A stretch of 64,000 bases of DNA, from NCBI GenBank assembly GCA_023379555.1, contig JAMCQR010000037.1, forward strand, positions 1-64,000, written 5' to 3'. Under the pieces are notes generated by a model. It was not told the DNA's origin. It saw only the letters and a list, made by a program, of their open reading frames with translations, and did not search any database. Source of the stretch: Thermoplasmatota archaeon. GTDB taxonomy: Archaea; Thermoplasmatota; Thermoplasmata; Thermoplasmatales; GCA-001856825. The position numbers and the translations under genes are program-made. Shown here in pieces: positions 8,498 through 18,038 of this stretch (position 1 is the first letter of the stretch; every line of letters starts with the position of its first letter).

Positions 8498-9475
8498 CTA
8501 ATTTTTGGCGTCATCAGAAGAATAAAGCCAGCACTTCACCACCCTATTCCCGAGAGGAATGCTTGGCGGTGGCAGGGAGCACTTGCTGAACCTCTTCGGG
8601 CAGGAATTCACATAGATGCATCCCTCCCTGGAAGGCTCACCGATTTCATACTGGCTCTCAAATTTATTACTCGTTTCCAGCGTTAGGTTGGCATTCATCA
8701 GTTCTGCAGAGTATGGATGGAAAGGGTTCTCATATAGGTCCTGGACTGATGAGACTTCCAGGAACTGGCCGTAATAGAGAACTGCAATCCTGTCGCACAT
8801 ATACTTTATGACATTGAAGTCGTGTGTTATGAATATGTAGTTGACTGAAAGCTCTTCCCTCAGTTTTCTCAGCAGGTTTAGGATCTGGGCCTGAATTGAA
8901 ACGTCGAGGGAACTCGTAGGTTCGTCCAGAAGAAGTATTTTCTTTCGATTGACTAGTGCTCTCGCAAGGCTCACCCTCTGCTTCTCCCCACCGCTGATGG
9001 TCTCCGGAAATTCATCAAGTTTGCTGGATGACAGGCCAACCAGGTCAGTTATTTCAGAGATAGAATTGTCCTGCTCTTTCCTTGATATTTTCCTGTTGAA
9101 TGGGATGCCTTCCCTTACGATTTCCCTGACGGTAAGACGGGGGTTCAGGCTGCCTATAGGGTCCTGAAAGACAATTCCTATGTTATTCCTTAGATAGACT
9201 AAATCAACTTTCTTCCCGTAATCTATCCTCTTCCCATTAAGGATGACTTCTCCGGAAACAGGCCTGTAAATGCCCACAAGTGTTCTAGCCAGCGTGGATT
9301 TCCCGGAACCCGTCTCCCCTACTATCCCGAGTGTCTCCCCCTCATTCACGCTGAAAGATATGTCATCCAGTACCACCTTCCATTTTTCAGCAGCTCCAGT
9401 AAGAAACCCTCTTTTTTCCCTGTTCCGGAACCTCACTTTCAAGCCGGAGACATTCAATATAGATTCATCTTTCAT
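8498..9475 (-). CDS. oppF: Oligopeptide/dipeptide ABC transporter ATP-binding protein (OppF/DppF-like)
   Basis: Cytoplasmic ATPase of a peptide importer. Walker A is GETGSGKSTL, the signature is SGGEKQRVSLARAL, Walker B is LLLDEPTSSLDVS, and the C-terminal oligopeptide-transporter region has cysteines (CIYVNSCPKRFSKC) as in Opp/Dpp ATPases that carry an Fe-S or zinc site. The start at ATG 9475 (KDESILNVSGLK) overlaps oppD by 11 nt; an in-frame ATG at 9502 would extend the overlap. It follows oppD and the saccharopine-dehydrogenase-like gene in one operon. The matching binding protein and permeases are on the other strand at 16.2-20.0 kb. Confidence 0.93.
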   Translation of the reverse strand: MKDESILNVSGLKVRFRNREKRGFLTGAAEKWKVVLDDISFSVNEGETLGIVGETGSGKSTLARTLVGIYRPVSGEVILNGKRIDYGKKVDLVYLRNNIGIVFQDPIGSLNPRLTVREIVREGIPFNRKISRKEQDNSISEITDLVGLSSSKLDEFPETISGGEKQRVSLARALVNRKKILLLDEPTSSLDVSIQAQILNLLRKLREELSVNYIFITHDFNVIKYMCDRIAVLYYGQFLEVSSVQDLYENPFHPYSAELMNANLTLETSNKFESQYEIGEPSREGCIYVNSCPKRFSKCSLPPPSIPLGNRVVKCWLYSSDDAKN

Positions 9476-10484
9476 ACAGCCAGCACTCCACTTTCCTCCC
9501 ATCTCCTACGTCTATGAGTGGCGGGACTTTTTCCCTGCACTTATCGAATGCCCTCGGGCATCTGGGGTTGAACGGGCATCCCGACGGAAGATGGGCCATG
9601 TCAGGGGGTGAGCCCTCAGTAACGTTTAGCGGGCCAGAATCGCTGTACCCAGTAGGTATGGAATTCTTGAGCATCTGAGTGTATGGGTGCATTGGGTCCC
9701 TTATCACGTCTCTCTTTGGACCTGATTCTGCAATTCTGCCTGCATACATTACATATATTCTATCGGCGGTATTTGCGGCAACAGCTAAATCATGAGTGAT
9801 CAGGAGGAAGCTGCTATCATTGTCCTTCCTTAAATTCAGGAGGAGGCTCATTACTTTCCTCTGGACAATCAGGTCCAGCCCCGTCGTGGGTTCGTCAAGA
9901 ATGACAAGCTTGGGTCTCTGTATGATTGCCATTGCAATTGCCACCCTCTGCCGCATACCACCGGACAGTTGATGGGGATAGCTGTTCATGACCCTTTCAA
10001 CATCCCGAATCATCAGTTCTGAAAGGGTTGATTTGATAACCCTTTCCCTCACCTTGTTCTTGGAAGGTATTCCTGCTATCTCAGCTGACTCCTCAAGCTG
10101 TTTCCTCGCAGTGTAAACAGGATTCAAAGAGGCAAGTGGCTCCTGAAAGACCATGTTGATTCCTTTGCCCCTATAATCCACCACTTTTCCATCCTTTGGA
10201 AAAATTCTTTCTCCATTGAAATGGATCTCACCTCTTGTGATGAAGGCAGGAGGGGAATCCAGTACGCCGACAATTGCCTGGGCCAGGGTTGACTTTCCAG
10301 AGCCACTCTCTCCCACTACTGCCACAACTTCTCCCTTCACAATGGTGAGGCTAACTTCCTTGAGGACTTCTATTTTCCTGTATATTGTTTCGAAATCGAC
10401 CGAGAGCCCATTTACAGAGAGCAAACTATTGTTCAAACCTTTTTCACTCACCATCAATTTTGGGTAATTAACCATGCCTCTCAA
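9465..10484 (-). CDS. oppD: Oligopeptide/dipeptide ABC transporter ATP-binding protein (OppD/DppD-like)
   Basis: First ATPase of the peptide importer. It has Walker A GESGSGKSTLAQA, the signature LSGGMRQRVAIAMAI, Walker B LVILDEPTTGLDL, and the C-terminal CPFNPRCPRAFDKC cysteine motif typical of OppD. Its start overlaps the end of the saccharopine-dehydrogenase-like gene by 4 nt (ATGA), so the three genes are translationally coupled and probably respond to the same signal. Energy coupling would be with the DppB/DppC permeases found at 18.0-20.0 kb. Confidence 0.93.
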   Translation of the reverse strand: MRGMVNYPKLMVSEKGLNNSLLSVNGLSVDFETIYRKIEVLKEVSLTIVKGEVVAVVGESGSGKSTLAQAIVGVLDSPPAFITRGEIHFNGERIFPKDGKVVDYRGKGINMVFQEPLASLNPVYTARKQLEESAEIAGIPSKNKVRERVIKSTLSELMIRDVERVMNSYPHQLSGGMRQRVAIAMAIIQRPKLVILDEPTTGLDLIVQRKVMSLLLNLRKDNDSSFLLITHDLAVAANTADRIYVMYAGRIAESGPKRDVIRDPMHPYTQMLKNSIPTGYSDSGPLNVTEGSPPDMAHLPSGCPFNPRCPRAFDKCREKVPPLIDVGDGRKVECWLYER

Positions 10485-11632
10485 TTGATGTCGTATTTCT
10501 CTTCAACCTTGATCTTGATATCCCTCTTGGAAAGTTCCGAGAAGAACTGCTTGGTGGGTACGATCTGCTCCGGTGGCTTCACTCCCTTCCCCTTTATGAC
10601 TCCATTCATTATCATCTGCGCCACAATTGAGCCCGGGACCCCAACCTCTTTCTGGGATGCGGATACTTTCCATTTCTCGTCAAACTTGAAATAAGCGGAG
10701 ATTTTCACGTTCTTTGGCCTTCCATCATCTGTGCCTCTTGCCTCTACCACCGTGACCTCGTAGTCACGGACCTGAACTTCCTGGGGTGGAATCAGCATTC
10801 CCTGTGAACCCAACATCTGAAACAGGAAATCCCGGGGAACAATCTCCTTTCCGTCAACAGTCATTTTCTCTTTCTTTCCGAACCCTATGTCAGTCAAGAA
10901 CTTCATTTTTTCAATGTCTGCGCTCCCCTCTTTCCATTCAACATACTTGATCCCCTTTTCTGCAAAACTTGATGGAAGCGTCGCGATCTCCGAATGAATG
11001 CTCCTGAATATTTTCACCTTACCGATTTCCCATCCAAAATCATACTCTTCAGGTGAAGAGAATGGTTCAGATTGCACATATCCGTTGGCATAATGAATTG
11101 CGGGAAGCGTCAGCTCGTCGAAAAGTGTGCTTGGGGACCACGTAAAGAATAATTTCGAGTAATTTGTCTTATCTGCCCACGCATCGCGAATGAATATTTC
11201 ATCTATCTTGTCAAGTCTGCTCGCTGCATAGCTGGCCATTATGTTGGAAATCCCGGGTTGCGCACCCATCCCTATTATGGCAAGGATTCCCTGGTTCTTG
11301 AAATCCTGGTCAAGGTTCATCTGCTCCAGAGTAACGTGGTGGAGCCCTCCAAAATCGATATATGGAATTTTCGCCTCCAGTGCTGCTTTCATTATGCCGA
11401 TATTGTGATAGTATTGAACTGCGTTTATAAGAACGTCATTCCCTCTTAAAGTCTTGACCAGCTCCTCATGATTGGAAACGTCGAGTTTAACGTACTTCAC
11501 CCTCTTGTCATTAAAATCTACTGTCTTAGATATATCACCGACAGTTATTTCATCAATTTTCTCATTGTTGATAAGATCGAAAACGGCACATCTACCGGTG
11601 AGGCCCATTCCTCCCAAGACTATGACCCTCAT
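10481..11632 (-). CDS. Saccharopine dehydrogenase-like NAD(P)-binding oxidoreductase
   Basis: The 383-residue protein begins with a Rossmann motif VIVLGGMGLTGR (residues 3-14) and continues with segments of the saccharopine dehydrogenase family (NAVQYYHNIGIMKAAL, YIDFGG, IIGMGAQPGISNIMA). Relatives include saccharopine reductase/dehydrogenase and carboxy(nor)spermidine dehydrogenase. All join or split an amino acid and an aldehyde through an imine. The exact substrate is not visible. Being first in an operon with two peptide-importer ATPases and next to omega-aminotransferase genes, a role in lysine or polyamine-type breakdown is reasonable but inferred. It diverges from the aminotransferase gene at 11799. 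Confidence 0.82.
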   Translation of the reverse strand: MRVIVLGGMGLTGRCAVFDLINNEKIDEITVGDISKTVDFNDKRVKYVKLDVSNHEELVKTLRGNDVLINAVQYYHNIGIMKAALEAKIPYIDFGGLHHVTLEQMNLDQDFKNQGILAIIGMGAQPGISNIMASYAASRLDKIDEIFIRDAWADKTNYSKLFFTWSPSTLFDELTLPAIHYANGYVQSEPFSSPEEYDFGWEIGKVKIFRSIHSEIATLPSSFAEKGIKYVEWKEGSADIEKMKFLTDIGFGKKEKMTVDGKEIVPRDFLFQMLGSQGMLIPPQEVQVRDYEVTVVEARGTDDGRPKNVKISAYFKFDEKWKVSASQKEVGVPGSIVAQMIMNGVIKGKGVKPPEQIVPTKQFFSELSKRDIKIKVEEKYDIN

Positions 11633-11798
11633 GATAATGTAAATATTTCAATCAATTTAAATATTGTGCAGGTTTTCTGGAAAATATTCAAATTTTTTGT
11701 TTAAAACCTAAAAAATATTTATTCAAAAAGGGTATCATCAAAAAAGTAATATACCCCATCCGGATAAGTGACTGTCTATGTATTAAGGACGTGTTATT
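11633..11798. promoter_or_regulatory. Divergent AT-rich promoter region between the two catabolic operons
   Basis: The 166-nt stretch has several AAATATT-type elements (around 11642, 11659, 11680 and 11730). GAAAATATT at 11680-11688 recurs, in either orientation, before the genes at 13260 (13216-13224) and 16216 (16173-16181). These may be TATA boxes or sites for the Lrp-type regulator encoded at 21013; the sequence alone cannot separate these. Confidence 0.35.
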
Positions 11799-13175
11799 AT
11801 GGATTCAGAGAATGGTACTGATCCAAGAGTGGTCGGGATTCAACAAAAGGCAAGAAAGTATGATACGAAAAGGTCAATGAATTTATTCAAGAAAACAAAG
11901 AGGATAATTCCGACAGGTGCAAGTTCTTTGATGAGAACGAGCTCGTGGGATCCGTACCCTTTATACATCAACAAGGGAAAGGGAACAAGGATCTGGGACG
12001 CAGACGGAAACGAGTACACGGATTTCCTAATGGCTTTCGGACCAGTTATAAACGGGCACGCAAATGACAAGATAAATGCAGCAGTCAGAAAATTCCTGAG
12101 GAATGGCAGTATTTTTGGTGCCCCAAATGAACTGGAATACAAACTTGCAAGGGAGTTCAAGAAATTTGTGACAACCCAGGACATGGTCATATTCTCTCTC
12201 AGCGGCTCTGATGCAACATTCAACGCGCTCAGAATAGCGCGAGCAGCCACAGGGAAGGACATGATACTTAAGTTTGAGGGACATTATCATGGGCTGCACG
12301 ACTATGCGGCAGTATCTGTGGAGGCGCCTGCACCCATATCGGGGCTCAGATGGTTCCCAAAATCACTTCCTTATTCAGCAGGAATACCACCTTCAGTTAT
12401 GGATACAGTGGTCGTGGCCTCGTGGAATGACCTGGAGAGTCTGACAAAAATACTGAGGATCAGGGGAAATGAAATTGCAGCTATAATCATGGAACCGGTC
12501 ATGGCCAATTCCACCGTCATCTCGCCTGAAGGTGATTACCTGAAGGCAGTGAGGGAACTGGCCGATGAGTACAACATTCTTCTCGTATTCGACGAGGTGA
12601 TAACAGGATTCAGGGTCAGCGAAGGAGGTGCGCAGAAACTCTATGGGGTGACTCCTGACCTGTCTGCATGGGCGAAGGCACTTGGAAACGGTTATCCCAT
12701 CTCTGCCATCGCTGGCAAGAAGGAATACATGGAGCTCATAGGAAACGGAGTCGGTTATGGTGGGACATACTATGCATCCCCACTCTCGATGGCCGCATCG
12801 CTGGCCAACCTGAAACTGCTGGAAGCGGACGACTTTGCCGCATACTCGCATCTTGGAAGGATAACCAGGAGGATGGCCAGAGGGATTGAAGATATTGCGG
12901 ACAACCTCAATGAGAACATATGGGTCAATTACGAAACTGGCGTTCTTGCGTTTGTTTTCACCGAGCAGAAGAAAATCAGGAATTACAGGGAAAGCGTGAA
13001 TATGGACTGGAATAAATACAAGGCAATCCAGCAGAAGATGTTGCAGAAAGGATTTTACTATCATCCAGATGGAGCCGAGAGGCTCCCTCCATCGGTCGCC
13101 CATACTGAGGATGATGTCGACAGGTTCCTGGTGGCACTTGAAGAGTCCATCAAGGAATACAACAAGGAGAACTGA
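11799..13175 (+). CDS. Class III aminotransferase related to glutamate-1-semialdehyde aminomutase
   Basis: PLP-dependent fold-type I enzyme of 458 residues. The PLP lysine is K293 in WAKALGNGYP, and the ring-binding Asp is D265 in VFDEVITGFR. The overall pattern (FLMAFGPVINGHA, KFEGHYHGLHDY) resembles HemL. The usual SGTEA motif is SGSDATFNALR, and no haem-pathway gene is nearby, so it more likely acts as an omega-amino or related aminotransferase than in tetrapyrrole synthesis; this is inferred. It is the first of three plus-strand catabolic genes. ATG at 11799 is used; no strong Shine-Dalgarno is seen. Confidence 0.87.
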   Translation: MDSENGTDPRVVGIQQKARKYDTKRSMNLFKKTKRIIPTGASSLMRTSSWDPYPLYINKGKGTRIWDADGNEYTDFLMAFGPVINGHANDKINAAVRKFLRNGSIFGAPNELEYKLAREFKKFVTTQDMVIFSLSGSDATFNALRIARAATGKDMILKFEGHYHGLHDYAAVSVEAPAPISGLRWFPKSLPYSAGIPPSVMDTVVVASWNDLESLTKILRIRGNEIAAIIMEPVMANSTVISPEGDYLKAVRELADEYNILLVFDEVITGFRVSEGGAQKLYGVTPDLSAWAKALGNGYPISAIAGKKEYMELIGNGVGYGGTYYASPLSMAASLANLKLLEADDFAAYSHLGRITRRMARGIEDIADNLNENIWVNYETGVLAFVFTEQKKIRNYRESVNMDWNKYKAIQQKMLQKGFYYHPDGAERLPPSVAHTEDDVDRFLVALEESIKEYNKEN

Positions 13176-13259
13176 TTATTTTTTATATTTCTTGACATTT
13201 AAGTATATTTTTTCCAATATTTTCGAAGAATTGAAATACTTTATCCATATAATTATCAG

Positions 13260-14612
13260 ATGTCAGGGAAATTTTCAAATGATGATGAAACAATAAGACT
13301 GAATACTGAATTAACGTATGGAACATGGAGGAAGCAGAAAGGCTGGAACCCACTTCTTGTTACAAAGGCATATGATTGTTATTTCGAGGATAACCATGGG
13401 AAAAAATACCTTGACTTCTCATCTCAACTGATGTGCTCCAATCTGGGGCACAATAATAGGAGAATCAAGGAATCCATAATGCAACAGCTGGAGAGATTTG
13501 AATACGCCCAGCCTTCATATGCTACCGAGATAAGGGCAAAAGTTGCTGATGAACTGAGCTCAGTCCTCCCACCCAATCTCAGCAAATATTTCTTTGCATC
13601 ATCAGGTACAGAGGCAAACGAAGCGGCAATCAAGACAATAAGAATGTTTTTTGCAAAGGAGAGAAAATTCAAGATTATTTCCAGCTATAATTCCTACCAT
13701 GGTTCCACAATGGGAAGCGTGACGCTGACCGGGGATTTCAGGAGAAGACTGGTTGATCCGTTCTATTCGTCTCAGGGAATAATGCATTCCCCTCCACCTT
13801 ACTGTTACAGGTGCCCCCTAGGTCTAAAATATCCTGAATGTGGTATAGCCTGCGCAAATTATCTGGAATATGCAATAAAGAATGAGGGAAATGTGGGAGG
13901 TGTATTCATCGAGCCAGTTACCGGCACGAACGGGGTCATTGTACCACCAGATGGCTACCTGGAAACGATAAGGAAAATTACGAAGGAAAATGATGTGCTG
14001 CTTGCAGCAGACGAGGTGATGAGCGGTTGGGGAAGAACTGGAGAATGGTTTGGGGTGGATAACTGGAAAGTGGAACCTGACATTCTTACGACTGCCAAGG
14101 GGATAACGGGTGCATACCTACCCCTGTCACTGATGGCCACGGACAGGAAGATATCTGAATACTTCAATGACAATTATTTTGCTCACGGCCATACCTACGA
14201 GGCACACCCTGTACCCCTGGCTGCAGCATATGCTGCAATAAGGGAATACAAGGAAAGGGGCCTCATTAAAAATTCCAAGGAACTTGGCAGGATTTTGAAG
14301 AGAAGACTGGAGGAGATTAAGGAAAGACACAGATCAGTGGGAGATGTGAGAAGCATCGGCCTCTTTGGTGCGGTGGAATTGGTGAAGGACAGGGAAAAGA
14401 AAACTCCATTCAATGATTACCTGGACAAGATTGAAGGCAAGGGTCTCACAGTGGAGAAGGTCGCAAAGGATGCAATGGGCAGGGGAGTATATATAAGCAC
14501 ATGGGTCTCACATTTCATAATTGCCCCTCCTCTCATAATAAATGATGAGGAACTCGATGAAGGACTGAGAGTAATTGATGAAAGTTTGAAGATTGCCGAC
14601 ATGGAGGTGTGA
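13260..14612 (+). CDS. Class III omega-aminotransferase, beta-alanine/taurine:pyruvate type
   Basis: The 450-residue PLP enzyme has SSGTEANEAAIK near 114, the PLP aspartate D251 (AADEVMSGWGRTGEW) and lysine K280 (TTAKGITGAYLP). The YCYRCPLGLKYPECGIAC segment (cysteines 182, 185, 194, 198) is characteristic of the taurine/beta-alanine:pyruvate aminotransferase group. Its product would be malonate semialdehyde or sulfoacetaldehyde. The next gene encodes an MmsA-type dehydrogenase and starts within a few nt of the stop, which favours beta-alanine to malonate semialdehyde to acetyl-CoA. An AT-rich box with AATATTTTC lies 36-44 nt upstream of ATG. Confidence 0.88.
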   Translation: MSGKFSNDDETIRLNTELTYGTWRKQKGWNPLLVTKAYDCYFEDNHGKKYLDFSSQLMCSNLGHNNRRIKESIMQQLERFEYAQPSYATEIRAKVADELSSVLPPNLSKYFFASSGTEANEAAIKTIRMFFAKERKFKIISSYNSYHGSTMGSVTLTGDFRRRLVDPFYSSQGIMHSPPPYCYRCPLGLKYPECGIACANYLEYAIKNEGNVGGVFIEPVTGTNGVIVPPDGYLETIRKITKENDVLLAADEVMSGWGRTGEWFGVDNWKVEPDILTTAKGITGAYLPLSLMATDRKISEYFNDNYFAHGHTYEAHPVPLAAAYAAIREYKERGLIKNSKELGRILKRRLEEIKERHRSVGDVRSIGLFGAVELVKDREKKTPFNDYLDKIEGKGLTVEKVAKDAMGRGVYISTWVSHFIIAPPLIINDEELDEGLRVIDESLKIADMEV

Positions 14613-14614
14613 CC

Positions 14615-16069
14615 ATGAGGATTGTAAGGAATTTCGTAAATGGTGAATATGTGGAACCAATTAATGCGCCTTCGTACGATGTATACGACCCAGGGAAAGG
14701 ATCAATAATTGCAAGGGTCTCGCCAGCAACAAGGGAAGAAGTGAATCAGGCAGTCGATGGTTCGTTGGAGGCGCAGCAGAAGTGGGCACGTGTCCCGGTC
14801 ACTGACAGGATAAAGGTACTTTTCAAGCTGGAAAACATTATGCAGGAAGAGATGGATGAAATCGCAAAAGTCACAACGGTGGAACACGGCAAGACGCTGC
14901 GGGAGTCGAAGGGGGACATAGTCAGGGCAATTCAGAACATTGAGGCAGCTTCAGGTGCAACATATCATTCGATGGGGAGAAGCAACAGAAATATTTCTGA
15001 AGAAATAGACGAGGAACTCATACGCGTCCCGCTTGGTGTGTTTGCAGTAATTTCACCCTTCAATTTTCCAGTAATGATTCCATTCTGGTTTGTTCCATAT
15101 GCGCTGTCACTTGGAAATGGGGTTGTAATAAAACCATCCGAAAAGACGCCGATGAGCATTGAAATGATCATGGGTATGCTCAAAAAGGCAGGCATTCCTG
15201 ACGGCCTGGTTCAGCTGGTTAATGGAGGAGGAGAAACTGTGGAATATCTGATCGAAAACAGTAAAGTGGCTGGAGTAAGTTTTGTAGGCTCCACAGGGGT
15301 CGCGAAAATGATCTACAGGAATGGCACGGCAAACGGCAAGCGTGTCCAGGCTGGGGCTTCGGCTAAGAACTATGTTCTGGTCATGCCGGATGCCGATATC
15401 GAAAACAACGTCGGAAACATGACTGGATCATTTTTTGGGAACGCAGGAGAACGATGCCTGGCAGGTTCAGTACTGGTGGTATTCCGGGAAAATCATGATC
15501 GGGTCCTAAAGTCTTTCAGCAAGGCAACGGAGGATCTCAAGGTCGGTTATGGCCTTGAAGAGGGTACTGACATCGGGCCACTCATAAGAAAAGGGCACCT
15601 AATGAAGGTGAAGAATCACATCGACGAGGCAGAGAAAGACGGAGCAAAGGTCATTCTTGACGGGCGAAAGTACAGGGATGAAAAGTATCCCGAAGGGTTC
15701 TATCTGGGTCCGACAATTATGGACGGGGTGGAAATTGATGCGAATGTCAACCGTGAGGAGATATTCGGTCCTGTTGCGTCTGTTATTACTGTAAATGATT
15801 TCGACCAGGCAATTGAAGTGATAAATGGCAGTAAATTCGGGAATGCCTCAACAATCTACACCAGGTCGGGGCATTATGCACGGGAATACGTACAGAGAGT
15901 AAATGCAGGTAACATAGGCATTAACATTGGCGTTGCGGCACCAGTGGCATACTACCCATTTGGAGGAAGGAAAGAATCATTTTTCGGGGACCTGCACCCG
16001 CAGGGAGGTGAAGATCACATTCTCTTCTTCACCGATAGCAAGGTTGTAATATCGAGATGGACAAAATAG
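14615..16069 (+). CDS. mmsA: CoA-acylating methylmalonate/malonate-semialdehyde dehydrogenase (MmsA-like)
   Basis: An ALDH-fold enzyme of about 484 residues that oxidises malonate or methylmalonate semialdehyde to acetyl-CoA or propionyl-CoA with loss of CO2. The catalytic Cys lies in NAGERCLAG near residue 281. The segment that carries the general-base Glu in hydrolytic ALDHs reads AGASAKNYVLVMP, with no Glu, which is the hallmark of the CoA-dependent MmsA branch. I chose ATG 14615 because GGAGGTG sits 5 nt upstream; GTG 14609 is the alternative. It directly follows the omega-aminotransferase gene, so the two steps are probably consecutive. Confidence 0.92.
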   Translation: MRIVRNFVNGEYVEPINAPSYDVYDPGKGSIIARVSPATREEVNQAVDGSLEAQQKWARVPVTDRIKVLFKLENIMQEEMDEIAKVTTVEHGKTLRESKGDIVRAIQNIEAASGATYHSMGRSNRNISEEIDEELIRVPLGVFAVISPFNFPVMIPFWFVPYALSLGNGVVIKPSEKTPMSIEMIMGMLKKAGIPDGLVQLVNGGGETVEYLIENSKVAGVSFVGSTGVAKMIYRNGTANGKRVQAGASAKNYVLVMPDADIENNVGNMTGSFFGNAGERCLAGSVLVVFRENHDRVLKSFSKATEDLKVGYGLEEGTDIGPLIRKGHLMKVKNHIDEAEKDGAKVILDGRKYRDEKYPEGFYLGPTIMDGVEIDANVNREEIFGPVASVITVNDFDQAIEVINGSKFGNASTIYTRSGHYAREYVQRVNAGNIGINIGVAAPVAYYPFGGRKESFFGDLHPQGGEDHILFFTDSKVVISRWTK

Positions 16070-16172
16070 ATACTGCTCCAAAAACGCAGTAATAACCGAT
16101 GGAGAGGCCCTGATCTTCACATCTATTCAGCCTTTCCCGTAAAGAGTCATTCAACACCATTGTCTACCTTAT

Positions 16173-16183
16173 GAAAATATTTT
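16173..16183 (+). promoter_or_regulatory. TATA-like box upstream of the peptide-binding protein gene
   Basis: GAAAATATTTT lies about 35-43 nt before ATG 16216, with an AGGAAG Shine-Dalgarno-like motif 5 nt before the ATG. The palindromic AAAATATTTT core also resembles the repeated element before two neighbouring operons. Confidence 0.4.
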
Positions 16184-16215
16184 AATTTCAGATAAGAGTA
16201 GAGTCAGGAAGATAT

Positions 16216-18027
16216 ATGCAAAGGTCTATCAAGATTTTGATAGTGGTGATAATTGCAGGGATCCTGATCGTTTCTGCCGTAGCCGTTGTTGAACTGGGTG
16301 TTCAGAAGGGACAAAACAGGAATGTCCTGACAGTTGAAGAAGGAGAATCTCCTGACACAATTGACCCTGCCGTAACGTTCTCCACACCGGGGTGGGAGAT
16401 CGATAACCAGATATACCAGGGTCTTGTTGCTCCGAACGGTACCAGCACGACAACCTTCGTAGGCGTTCTTGCAACTAACTGGAGCATCTCCTCGGATGGG
16501 ATGAATTACACGTTCTACCTCAGGCATAATGTTACTTTCAGCAACGGGGACAAATTCACCGCGTATGATGTTTGGTATTCAATTTACAGGACAATCATAA
16601 TCGCCGCCTCTCCCGTTTTCATCCTTACACAAGACATGGCCGCAGGCAATGGAATAGATTTCAACGTGACTGCCCAGATGCTAAATACCATAAATTTCCA
16701 GAACCCGAATTCTTCCTCCCTGAGCTTAATGGAATATCCCAACCAATCAGTCCAGGTGGTTAATCCATACGAGGTAATACTTCGCCAGGGGTACGGCTAC
16801 AATGGAAATTATCCATATAATGCATTCCTGATGACCCTTACCACCCCAATGGCTGCAGTGGTTGACCCTGCAGTGGTGGACCAGAATGGGGGCGTCGTCG
16901 CGGGGACACCGAACAGCTGGATGGTACAACACGCAATCGGGACGGGGCCATACGAAATGAGCTCCTATATCTCGACGCAAAGCATCACGCTGAAGGAAAA
17001 CCCCAATTACTGGGGCAAATCAGTTCCTCAAAATGAGCTCAATTATGCAATTGCGCCACCTCACATCCCGACAATCATTATTGAGTACAAGTCCCTTGCA
17101 TCAAGAATTTCAGACCTGAAATCCGGCCGTGCACAGATTATCGAGGCGCCCATCCAGGAGTACAAGAGTCTGAAGGGAATACCCAATGTTAATGTCAGTC
17201 TCCTCCCAATCCAATTCGGGTCTTCTCAAGGAGCTTATTTCGTCTACATGTCCCCACAGGCCTTCTCTCCTTTCCAGAACATTGACGTGAGAAAGGCTGT
17301 CACTTTCGCAATCAATTACACGGGGATCATCAACGCCGTATTTGACGGGTATGGGACTCAGTGGATAGGCCCGGTACCTCCGGGATTCGAGTACTATAAC
17401 CAGTCCATCGCTGGACTCAGCTATTATCCGTACGACCCAACCCTAGCCGCACAGGACCTTGCAGCGGCAGGATACAGGGCAACACTGCCCAATGGCACCG
17501 TGCTGAATCCGTCTGCGCCAAGACTCCCCTCAGTAAATTTCCTCTACACTTCCGATTCAACATCGGAATCAGCCGCTTCTGCCATTATTCAGCAGAATCT
17601 TGCAACCATTGGGATCACGATAGTACTTACTCCGCTCACATTCAACTCCTATGAGAATTACGTATTTTCAAATGAGACCAATGATACGCAATATGCCATG
17701 GGCCTCAATTTCTATACTGAAGATTATAGCGCATCAATCGACTACGTATCGGCTATAGCAGATGGAGGTTACCTTGGAACGTCAGGTTACTTCAACAATT
17801 CTGTTTTCAATGCGACAATCAACGCAAGTTCTTCCAGTAATTCATCTGCTGTCATCCAGAACCTTTCTTTCATTACCCAGACCATGTATAATCAATACGT
17901 GATGCCGTGGCTCTATGTGTCGGATTTCATGACAGTGACCGAAAATGGAATTACTGGAATGATTCCCAATCCTGCAGGATCAGGAGCTGGATACTTCATG
18001 TTCTACAGCACTCTTCAGTACACCTGA
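16216..18027 (+). CDS. ABC transporter substrate-binding protein, peptide type (SBP family 5)
   Basis: The 603-residue surface protein has an N-terminal hydrophobic helix (ILIVVIIAGILIVSAVAVV, about residues 7-25) acting as signal or membrane anchor. The mature domain has family 5 signatures: EGESPDTIDPAVTF near 43, FYLRHNVTFSNGDKFTAYDVWYS near 99 and IGTGPYEMSSY near 242. Many N-x-S/T sequons suit an extracellular archaeal glycoprotein. It captures peptides for the DppB/DppC permeases encoded immediately downstream. The ATPases are encoded 6 kb away on the opposite strand. Confidence 0.93.
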   Translation: MQRSIKILIVVIIAGILIVSAVAVVELGVQKGQNRNVLTVEEGESPDTIDPAVTFSTPGWEIDNQIYQGLVAPNGTSTTTFVGVLATNWSISSDGMNYTFYLRHNVTFSNGDKFTAYDVWYSIYRTIIIAASPVFILTQDMAAGNGIDFNVTAQMLNTINFQNPNSSSLSLMEYPNQSVQVVNPYEVILRQGYGYNGNYPYNAFLMTLTTPMAAVVDPAVVDQNGGVVAGTPNSWMVQHAIGTGPYEMSSYISTQSITLKENPNYWGKSVPQNELNYAIAPPHIPTIIIEYKSLASRISDLKSGRAQIIEAPIQEYKSLKGIPNVNVSLLPIQFGSSQGAYFVYMSPQAFSPFQNIDVRKAVTFAINYTGIINAVFDGYGTQWIGPVPPGFEYYNQSIAGLSYYPYDPTLAAQDLAAAGYRATLPNGTVLNPSAPRLPSVNFLYTSDSTSESAASAIIQQNLATIGITIVLTPLTFNSYENYVFSNETNDTQYAMGLNFYTEDYSASIDYVSAIADGGYLGTSGYFNNSVFNATINASSSSNSSAVIQNLSFITQTMYNQYVMPWLYVSDFMTVTENGITGMIPNPAGSGAGYFMFYSTLQYT

Positions 18028-18038
18028 TAGGTGATTGA

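Noticed and set aside
12393..13103. 236-codon open frame opposite the first class III aminotransferase
   Set aside because: Antisense shadow; no motif, and the sense gene is clear.
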